Shown: positions 55,698-64,000 of the stretch, one piece after another
Position numbering within the stretch: the first letter of the stretch is position 1
How the letters are laid out: each line of letters starts with the position of its first letter
From: Eutrigla gurnardus
Lineage: Eukaryota; Chordata; Actinopteri; Perciformes; Triglidae
Reading direction: 5' to 3'
Assembly (NCBI GenBank): GCA_963514095.1
Contig: OY741270.1
Location: 23,476,056 to 23,540,055, forward strand
DNA length: 64,000 bases
Notes under the pieces: generated by a model
The model's database searches: none
What the model saw: only the letters and a program-made list of their open reading frames with translations
Told to the model about the DNA's origin: nothing
Made by a program: the position numbers and the translations under genes

Positions 55698-55852
55698 AGA
55701 AATAATACTTTGAAGTGAGAGGCAGAGATCCCAGTAATGTGTGTGCTTGGTGAGGTTTGTGTCAGCTCTGTGTTCACTGGTCTGTGTCTCCTCAGCAGCT
55801 GCAGAAGGTTCCTGCTGGAACAGCTCAGCTTCTCTGCAGTCTGACTGAGGGA

Positions 55853-55880
55853 GGTTTTTGTACGACGACAAATCACTGTG
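55853..55880 (-). promoter_or_regulatory. 12-spacer RSS of V9
   Basis: CACAGTG, 12-nt spacer, ACAAAAACC on the minus strand. Confidence 0.93.
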
Positions 55881-56330
55881 TGAACACATCCCCACTATGG
55901 TCACTCTGACAGTAATAAACTGCTGCATCTTCAGCCTGAACTCCACTGATGGTCAAAGTGAAGTCAGAGCTGCTTCCACTGCCACTAAACCGAGATGGTG
56001 TTCCTGATTGACGATTGCTAACTAAATATATCAGGAGCTTTGGAGGCTGTCCAGATTTCTGTTGATACCAGGACAAATAATTATTATTGTAAACAGGTTG
56101 ACTAGTCTTGCAGGTGAGAGCGACAGTGGATCCTGGAGTAGATGTCACTACTGGAGGCTGAGTCACAGTCACCTGACCGCTGCATCCTGCAGGACAAAAC
56201 AAATCATTCATTCATCAGCAGAAGGAAAGGAGAGAAAAGGCGAGGCGTCGTGTTTGAGATGTTGCCGAGCCAACGAACCTGTAAACCAGCAGCAGGCCAG
56301 CGTCCAGATGAGGATGGTGATGAGAGTCAT
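55881..56330 (-). CDS. Ig light chain V segment V9, V-only unit
   Basis: Leader exon 56279-56330, V exon 55881-56186, intact. CDR1 QPVYNNNYLS, CDR2 LVSNRQS, short germline CDR3 QSDHSGDVF, the same length as V3. LINE-type promoter. Its 3' flank is only about 155 bp long before the LINE-A junction. Confidence 0.92.
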
Positions 56331-56432
56331 GGTGGTTGTGGTCTCTGCTGTGTTGACTGACAGATCTGAGTCCTGCAGTGTTGAACTCACAGGACTATAA
56401 AGCTTCTCAGTTCACTGGAGGATCAGCTGACG

Positions 56433-56440
56433 ATGCAAAT
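56433..56440 (-). promoter_or_regulatory. V9 octamer (ATTTGCAT) at LINE junction
   Basis: Full match. Confidence 0.85.
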
Positions 56441-56808
56441 TGCCTGCCCCTCATAACACGGGACCGTCCCACGTTTATGAACTTTAAGACTCATTTAAAA
56501 TTGTGGCTCAGGGAAAATCAAAGCTGCACTCACTTTTAACTGCATCACACACTTCATTATGTGTGTCACTCACATGTCCTGTTGCATCTTGTCTTGTCTG
56601 TTGTTGTTAGTGTTTGTCTTGACCCTCAGATTAAATATGAGGGTGTTGTATGTATGTTACTTTGTTTTTATGGTTTCTATGTTTTCTGCCTGGGTACAAT
56701 AGATGAAAACTAGCCATTGTACTATCGAGTATTTACATTGTGTGTTTAAACTGATGTCCATAAATATGCACTGTCCCTATTAAATAAACAAATAGTTCAA
56801 TAAATAAA
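56440..56808 (+). mobile_element. LINE 3' fragment at V9 octamer
   Basis: 369 bp, same ends as the V1 copy. Confidence 0.8.
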
Positions 56809-57220
56809 GCTTCCTCTCTATGGGAATGATTTCTCTGAGTTTTATTTGTTTCACACAAAGAGAAATGATTAATTCATCAAGAATGTAGCATGAACCATAA
56901 ACCATCATTAAATAAAACTGGATCTTAATGAGCCTGTTTTTGTATTTCTTTTTAATTCAACATGGAAAATACCTTCTTGATATTTTCAGTATCTAATACA
57001 TCTGTTAGTAGAGGAGATGGTCGTATGTTTATTACGCTGTGACATTTGAAGAGAAAATACTATATTTTGAGAATGAAATTAAATGGATTTTTAAATTATG
57101 ACTAATGAATTGTAAAAGTCTGAGAAGAATTTAACCTGACCATCTCACTCATAAAGAGGCTGAATTAACTGATAAGAATATGAGTTTAAAACTGCATGTG
57201 GAAGAGCGTCTGTGAGTCCC

Positions 57221-57260
57221 AGAAACCCAGCATGACAATCAGAGTTATTGGCAACATCAT
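57221..57260 (-). pseudogene. Truncated F2 V leader O4
   Basis: The ATG end of the leader is kept, but its last bases and the splice donor are replaced by F2 3' flank DNA (GGAAGAGCGTCTGTGAGTC). The intron and V exon were deleted between a site in the flank and a site in the leader. Confidence 0.65.
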
Positions 57261-57973
57261 CCTGAAGCAGTTTTCAGTGTGAGTACGAGAAAACAGTTCA
57301 GACTCACGGTGACACGAGAACTTAAAACTGCGAGGAGCAGCGATGCATTCAAATCATGCAAAACCCGTTTGGGCCCAGCTGTGGTTGTGGAAGTGAAAGG
57401 GAGAGAGGAGGTGGAGGAAGTAGAGGCTACATCTCCCTGTGGACTGATCCAGAAGAAACGTTGGACTCTGCATCTCTCTGCTCCTTCTGCCTTTGCTGGT
57501 AAATAGATACAGGCCGCCCTCTTCTGGCTGACTCCATATTACCATGACATTTAATTTGTACAGCCCTTTGCTCTTCTCCTTATCATGACATCAGTCTAAT
57601 CTGGATGCTTCAGCTGTGATACTATAGAGGTCTCAGGGGGAATGCTAGAAAACTGCACACTTGGTTATCTTCTCCATTCAAGATTTGTTTCAGCCCTCAA
57701 ATCCTTTAGGTTTCTTGTGGCTTGTATTTTGAGCATGTCCTTGCTTTCCTCTGAAGGTTAAAGGATTATCTGCATTGTTTAAGGTTTTTTTAAAATGGGT
57801 AATAATCCCTTAAAGGGACTGTCATTCTTCAATCAATGTCAAAGTTGTGTTTATGGATAAATAAATAATATCACTCTGCTTTTTGTGAAAAAGCTCTTTC
57901 ATCAAGTTGTCATCAAGCGTTCCAAAACCATCAGTGTGAAACAGGTTGAATCTTAAGTTGATAAAGTTGATAA

Positions 57974-59742
57974 CATGTGTAACCAGGTGTAAAAGAAACG
58001 CACAGTTAACTGAGTACAATAAAAGAAGAGAAACTGTTTATTTTATTTATCTTTATTTGTTTTGTATCGCCAAAGTGTCAGTTTTCCTACTGCATTCGAA
58101 TGCACCGCTCAACTCGCATGGTCCCACGTGGGGTACCTAGTTCGGATCCCAGCCAGAGAAGCGAGGGCAGCTGCGTGCTAAGGAGAAGAGGAAAACGGGA
58201 GGAAAAACCGGAGTTTACCTGTGGAAAAGGGAAAAAGAGAGAGTCGGAGCACTTACCCAGTGGAGGTCCGGAGCCAAGTGACTGAACGAAGGAGAGTTAC
58301 GTCGGTAAGACGAGTCAATTATCCGATGAAAAAACAGCTTGTTGACGTTTACCGTCGTCGTCCATGCTAATGCTAGCTCTGTGCCTAACAGGCTAACTGT
58401 TGCCTTTCATCCGGAGAGCTGCTACGAAGTTCGGCATCGGCGTGCTCCACCTTGATACACAGAGCAACGGTGAGAAATGTGCTCTTTAGCTGCTCTGGTG
58501 CTATTTCCCTCTTGGTTTTCCGTGTGCTAAAAGAAAGCAGCGGTTATATTAGGGTTATCAGAGTAAATTGAAATGAATACGGGTTAAATACTTCTGAACA
58601 AATGCACATTGTGTTTATTATTTTATGCTGATGTGAATATAATTAAAGGGGAAGTGTTTTATTTCCTTATGCCAATTTAAAGTGAGAAAAAAGAGTAATT
58701 TGGTATGTTGTGAATGTGATGAATGTAAAATAATATTTTATTTTGTACCATGCAATTTATTGAAGACATTTATGTTATTCCAACTGAGTTTAAAGCAACT
58801 AGAGGGTAATTTTTGGTGCAGATCTCGGACATGAATAGGCCTATAGTGTAAGAGTAAACTAAGCACAATTCTTTAATACCTCTGAGTCTAACTCAAAATG
58901 TGTACTGTTATGTTATTTGCACATGGTTCTGATATGTTTATGATAAATGATATTTTGTATGTTAATGGTTACTTACCATAAGTATTATTGAAACTGTTCA
59001 CATGAACGGGTAAATGTGTGAGCACTTTAGTATTTAGTTCTCATAAATGATACACTTAAGACTGAACGTTGTACAACTGAGACAGAGATTTGAGATTTGA
59101 ATAGGGATGAAGATTTATGTCAGAATTAGATGTAATGTTGTGCATCTTTTGACATCGGATATCCCTAATGATGCATCTGAGAATGGATAGTGTTGAATGT
59201 ATTGTGTGACCCTGTCTTCAGGTCAGGTTTTTTAGGAGGACTGAAGAGTCTGAGGTTCAGGACAACTTCCTGCTGTAACAGATGGCGAGCCAACTACCCT
59301 GAAGAAGGATCAGCACCGAGGAGATATCCACGTACACACTCATTCACACACATAATACACTTACATTACACTACAAGGAACCTTGGAATCAGGTGAACTT
59401 GCAAAAACTCTGCAACAATAGAACCTGCAACAACTCCTTTTTTTATTTTAAGGGCCCCAACGGACATTTTTGGTTTTAGTGTGCACACTACTTTCTTATT
59501 TTTCTTACTGTTTGGGTTAATATTTTGTATTCTGTACAAACCAGACAAATCATTTTGTCCACTGTAAAAAATATAAGAGTGGCTACTCAATTGTTACTCT
59601 TGCGTCTGCTTCATTATTGTTGCTTAGTACAGTGGCTCCTCTCGAATTTAGTTTCTTCTGATTCTGGTCCAGGTCTTATCATTAGATCAACTTCTTATTT
59701 TACTGTAATTCACTTTTACACTCCTAAAATTGGTTACACATG
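57974..59742. mobile_element. TGTAACC...GGTTACA element E4, related to E1-E3
   Basis: The element is 57978-59738 (1761 bp) between CATG duplications at 57974-57977 and 59739-59742; the empty site is at about 25461 and 43031. It shares ends and a GATGGCGAGCCA block with E1-E3 but is otherwise diverged. No protein recognised. Confidence 0.65.
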
Positions 59743-60289
59743 CTTTTGCTATTTGTCCTAAAAGAAGAAACCAAACGTGTCACTCAGAGAACTTTTGTTC
59801 AGTTCAGATTCATTTCCTCCTCTGAGGCGTTTTGGTGAATTCAGGTTCTGCTCCGAGTGTCTTTTTGAAAGATCCTGGTTCAGTTCACTTGGCTCATTCA
59901 AGAAAGGCTTTTCACAATAAAAGAAACCTTTATGAAACAGTTGGTTGACAGAAAGAAAAACACACACAGGTGGGATGTTTTTCTTCACCCAGCTGAGCTG
60001 TAAGGACGCTGTGAGAGGAATTGAGTTCACAAAGATTCAAACGTTGTCAGTTTGAATCTCAGCAACATCAACAAAAGCTGCAAAAGTGATGCAACGTTTC
60101 CGATGTTTGTCTGTTCCTTTGAAATCTTTTTAAACCCGGACACACAAACATGTACTTAACTCACCAGATATTGTGCTTCAAAGCATTTTTGTGTTCATCA
60201 CAGATTTACCCCATAAAACATGAGAGGAATAGATTTTCCCATATTTAAAAACACAAAAATTAAATAGAACATACACACAATCTTAACCT
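59743..60289. other. Non-coding flank
   Basis: Matches 43037-43400 and then 29320-29440. No gene seen. Confidence 0.5.
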
Positions 60290-60832
60290 TAACCCGGACT
60301 TGAACACACTTCCCCGATTGAAAACCCTGATTCCTGACCTCAAGGGCAAAGACCAGACAAGCAGTAGAACATCAAAACAACTTCATGTTCAAAACGTTAC
60401 TCTAAATCATAGAGAAAGAACAAACAGTGGAGTTTGGACCACCGATATGCAGACGATGAAGCTGTGTTTCTAACAGCTGAGCCACCTGATGGTCTGAGAG
60501 GTAAACTGTCACACAGAGAAGAAGTACAACAGGTTCCAGTGTGTTAAAAGAGATGCTCCTCCATGACCACTAGAACATCTTGAAGCATCCTAGAACCTCC
60601 AGAACGACCCGCACTGAAACCTCCTGAAAGAACAGTAGAACCACCAGAGGAACCTGTAGGACCGCCCTAAAGAACACCAGACCAGGTCTCAGGCCGTCAA
60701 CGTCGTGCCTCTGCAGCTTCACTCTCATCTTCTGTCTCTGCTTCTTGGTCCCGTGCCAGAGGTGGTCCAGCGGTTAAGAACGCAGACTGCCGTCACAGGG
60801 AAGCGGGTTCGAATCCCGCCTGAGGTATGTCA
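60290..60832. repeat. tRNA-like modules, set 3
   Basis: Three of the four modules of set 1 (the first plus-strand one is missing). The last, at about 60766-60832, has a perfect 5-bp T-stem (GCGGG/CCCGC) around TTCGAAT and is the best preserved, though its acceptor stem still has two mismatches. Confidence 0.5.
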
Positions 60833-62257
60833 CACGGGAGTGTGTGAAGAGTGTGTGTGATTTCATTTCAACAACTAAAAACGTTCAAACCTTGCGTTCG
60901 TCGTCGTCGTCCGTTGCGATTTGCGCGTCGATTTCAACTTGAGAATTTCCACCAACAACAACAAGGAGGAAACGAAGAAGCTGTAAATACACATGCCAGG
61001 AGATCAAGCTAGCTTGATAGGCTAATGATTATTTATTTTTATTTTAAACTTAAATTGTACAGCGCTGTTCTCTGCCCGATCATGTTCACACGTCCAGTGT
61101 AGTTGACGCAACCAAGGCGTAATAATCAGAAGCCTGTGTCTGAGGAAAATGCAATCTGAAGGCTGGAGGCACGTGATTTTTTTTTTTTTTTTTTTTACAA
61201 TAACAACTTTCCTTCCGCAAAGGCCAAAGATCAACTTCCCCTAGACGTCTCTGAGGTCTGAGGCGGTAATGCAGCACAGCAGCCTGTTTTATTTAAAGGC
61301 AAGGGTCGGAGGTAAGGCAGAACTGTGACTTTTTATGCTACTGCGTGAATCTGAAGGTGAAGACAAGGCATGAAGTCCAGTGATCACCTGGGTGGCTGTG
61401 CTGACGTAATGTATTGGTAATAACACCGTCAATGCATTCCTGCTTCTGGTCGACAGCGCCCTCTGGCGACATTAAGACATATAACCACAAAGAGAGTTGA
61501 AATGAGTAAAACAAGGGGACAATACAAAAAAACATCAAACTACTCAGATACAAGTAACAGTCCTGCATTAAAAAGTGACTTCAATAATTCTGCAGGAGCA
61601 ACAATATAAAAATAATTATTATGTGCACTTTTACTGTAATTGATCCTCATTACTATGACCCAAGCACTTAATTAGATCAAGCTAAGTGAATTAATACATT
61701 GGATCTATAATAACATATGATATCTTATAAACTGATTATATTTTGTGATATGGAGAATCTGAATAGCCAAAGCAACAATTGTAGACCTAGAGGTACAAAA
61801 CAAATGTAGTAATGTGAAAAGTATATTTCCCTGACCAGAAATGTAGTGGAGTCGAAGTATAATCAAATTTGTAATTTAGTTCAGCTGTGAGTGAATGCAG
61901 GCAGCTCTTGTACTCCGTGGCTGGTAATGGTTCAACAGCGTGAAGATGATCATGTGCATCGCCTTTATTACACTTTTTATACCATGAGGGTAGAGTCTTT
62001 AATTTAGTTACTGCCCTCAGGGATGTTAAAATCCCATTGATTTAATGCCCCTTAATGTATATGAGTTAACTATGGCGTCTGAGAGTTTATAACCAGAAAA
62101 TATGGTAAATAACTAGTTGTAGCAGAAGGGTTTGTGAGGTTTAGCTTGTGCTTGGTGAGGTTTGTGTCAGCTCTGTGTTCACTGGTCTGTGTCTCCTCAG
62201 CAGCTGCAGAAGGTTCCTGCTGGAACAGCTCAGCTTCTCTGCAGTCTGACTGAGGGA
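60833..62257. repeat. V10 3' flank, duplicate of 29993-31417
   Basis: Near-identical to the V4 flank; poly-T tract at 61179-61196. No gene seen. Confidence 0.75.
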
Positions 62258-62285
62258 GGTTTTTGTACGACGACAAATCACTGTG
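62258..62285 (-). promoter_or_regulatory. 12-spacer RSS of V10
   Basis: CACAGTG, 12-nt spacer, ACAAAAACC on the minus strand. Confidence 0.93.
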
Positions 62286-62742
62286 TGAACACCGAAGCAC
62301 TGTTTATATAGTGGTAACTCTGACAGTAATAAACTGCTGCATCTTCAGCCTGAACTCCACTGATGGTCAAAGTGAAGTCAGATCTTCTTCCACTGCCACT
62401 AAACCGAGATGGTGTTCCTGATTGAAGTGTGCTAGCGTAATATATCAGGAGCTTTGGAGGCTGTCCAGATTTCTGTTGATACCAGGACATATGATTATTA
62501 TTGTAAACAGGTCGACTAGTCTTACAGGTGAGAGCGACAGTGGATCCTGGAGTAGATGTCACTACTGGAGACTGAGTCACAGTCACCTGACCGCTGCATC
62601 CTGCAGGACAAAACAAATCATTCATTCATCAGCAGAAGGAAAGGAGAGAAAAGGCGAGGCGTCGTGTTTGAGATGTTGCCGAGCCAACGAACCTGTAAAC
62701 CAGCAGCAGGCCAGCGTCCAGATGAGGATGGTGATGAGTCAT
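62286..62742 (-). pseudogene. Ig light chain V segment V10, leader frameshift
   Basis: The V exon 62286-62600 is open and has the same CDRs as V4 (RPVYNNNHMS, YASTLQS, QSYHYINSASVF). The leader exon 62693-62742 is 50 nt instead of 52: GATGAGAGTCAT in the others is GATGAGTCAT here. Reading from the ATG is out of frame with the V exon, and the in-frame reading meets TGA at the start site. Without a signal peptide in frame it should be non-functional unless another start is used. RSS and promoter are intact, so it could still recombine or donate sequence. Confidence 0.85.
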
Positions 62743-62844
62743 GGTGGTTGTGGTCTCTGCTGTGTTGACTGACAGATCTGAGTCCTGCAGTGTTGAACTC
62801 ACAGGACTATAAAGCTTCTCAGTTCACTGGAGGATCAGCTGACG

Positions 62845-62852
62845 ATGCAAAT
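62845..62852 (-). promoter_or_regulatory. V10 octamer (ATTTGCAT) at LINE junction
   Basis: Full match. Confidence 0.85.
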
Positions 62853-63211
62853 TGCCTGCCCCTCATAATACGGGACCGTCCCACGTTTATGAACTTTAAG
62901 ACTCATTTAAAATGGTGGCTCAGGGAAAATCAAAGCTGCACTCACTTTTAACTGCATCACACACTTCATCATGTGTGTCACTCACATGTCCTGTTGCATC
63001 TTGTCTTGTCTGTTGTTGTTAGTGTTTGTCTTGACCCTCAGATTAAATATGAGGGTGTTGTATGTATGTTACTTTGTTTTTATGTTTTCTGCCTGGGTAC
63101 AATAGATGAAAACTAGCCATTGTACTATCGAGTATTTACATTGTGTATTTAAACTGATGTCCATAAATATGCACTGTCCCTATTAAATAAACAAATAGTT
63201 CAATAAATAAA
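62852..63211 (+). mobile_element. LINE 3' fragment at V10 octamer
   Basis: As V1 but about 9 bp shorter, from a small deletion near 63081. Confidence 0.8.
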
Positions 63212-63526
63212 GCCTCCTCTCTATGGGAATGATTTCTCTGAGTTTTATTTGTTTCACACAAAGAGAAACGATTTATTCATCAAGAATGTAGCATGAACCA
63301 TAAACCATCATTAAATAAAACTGATCATAATGAGCCTGTTTTTGTATTTCTTTTACATATTCAACATGAAAAATACCGTCTTGATATTTTCAGTATCTAA
63401 TACATCTGTTAGTAGAGGAGATGGTCGTTTGTTTATTTTTCTGTGACATTTGAAGAGAAAATTGGACGCAAACATGAGAAGACATCAGCTGTAAAAATGA
63501 TCACATATGTCTTCAAAACCTCTCAC

Positions 63527-63575
63527 CCTGACTCAGAAAACCCAGCATGACAATCAGAGTTATTGGCAACATCAT
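63527..63575 (-). pseudogene. Orphan F2 V leader exon O6
   Basis: Intact leader and donor; no V exon follows. The window ends in the usual downstream flank. Confidence 0.7.
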
Positions 63576-64000
63576 CCTGAAGCAGTTTTCAGTGTGAGTA
63601 CGAGAAAACAGTTCAGACTCACGGTGACACGAGAACTTAAAACTGCGAGGAGCAGCGATGCATTCAAATCATGCAAAACCCGTTTGGGCCCAGCTGTGGT
63701 TGTGGAAGTGAAAGGGAGAGAGGAGGTGGAGGAAGTAGAGGCTACATCTCCCTGTGGACTGATTCAGAAGAAACGTTGGACTCTGCTTCTCTCTGCTCCT
63801 TCTGCCTTTGCTGGTAAATAGATACAGGCCGCCCTCTTCTGGCTGACTCCATATTACCATGACATTTAATTTGTACAGCCCTTTGCTCTTCTCCTGATCA
63901 TGACATCAGTCTAATCTGGATGCTTCAGCTGTGATACTATAGAGGTCTCAGGGGGAATGCTAGAAAACTGCACACTTGGTTCTCTTCTCCATTCAAGATT

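Noticed and set aside
54824..55876. A 350-residue minus-strand open frame starting in the V9 RSS
   Set aside because: It is a chance fusion of V9 3' flank with the LINE-A RT tail through the 55.69-kb junction; it starts with GTG within the heptamer and has no promoter or homologous protein as a whole.
60766..60832. Functional tRNA gene
   Set aside because: The T-arm is good, but the acceptor stem has mismatches and no clear anticodon stem could be drawn; kept only as a tRNA-like module.

Overview
The window looks like a teleost (ray-finned fish) immunoglobulin light-chain locus of the kappa-like (L1/L3-type) kind. The sequence shows eleven V segments, all on the minus strand, and four J-C pairs, all on the plus strand. 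The V segments have 12-spacer recombination signals (RSS) and the J segments 23-spacer signals, the kappa arrangement. V domains carry Cys, WYQQ, PPKLLIY, SGTPSRFSGSGS and AEDAAVYYC; J is TFGGGTKL; the single C exon is an Ig C1 domain ending in SQCKA-stop. Heavy loading with LINE, Ty3/gypsy and Harbinger-like repeats fits a fish genome. The species cannot be named from this sequence.

Layout. 0-4.3 kb: old LINE and LTR-like sequence. 4.3-6.3 kb: V1, with no J-C of its own, plus an orphan leader exon. 6.3-9.45 kb: nested LINEs. 9.9-12.5 kb: cluster A (V2, J1, C1). 13-15.9 kb: an L2-like LINE carrying a solo LTR. 16.0-16.8 kb: a V of a second family (F2). 17.05-25.03 kb: an LTR-like element (E1) holding a 6.4-kb Gmr1-like retrotransposon, which itself holds a Harbinger-like element carrying a 28S rDNA piece. 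25.9-28.5 kb: cluster B (V3, J2, C2). 29.2-30.0 kb: tRNA-like modules. 31.4-32.8 kb: V4 unit. 33.0-34.65 kb: element E2. 35.7-38.3 kb: cluster C (V5, J3, C3). 38.7-40.1 kb: mosaic V6. 40.3-42.6 kb: element E3 with a MITE inside. 45.1-47.7 kb: cluster D (V7, J4, C4). 48.4-49.2 kb: tRNA-like modules. 50.1 kb: V8. 51-55.7 kb: LINE pieces, an LTR-like element and LINE-A again. 55.9 kb: V9. 58.0-59.7 kb: element E4. 60.3-60.8 kb: tRNA-like modules. 62.3 kb: V10, a near-identical copy of the V4 unit.

How it works. Each V has a leader exon, a 92-nt intron and a V exon, driven leftward from an octamer promoter. Every V points opposite to every J-C, so V-to-J joining must be by inversion whichever side the V lies on. 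After joining, J splices from GTAAGT to the C exon about 0.7 kb downstream, and the transcript ends at an AATAAA. Four V segments sit directly left of a J-C; the other seven form V-only units. Six of those V-only units (all but F2) share a LINE tail placed exactly at the promoter octamer. F2 leader exons recur without their V exon, and two V segments are mosaics of the two families. These are signs of active duplication, deletion and conversion.
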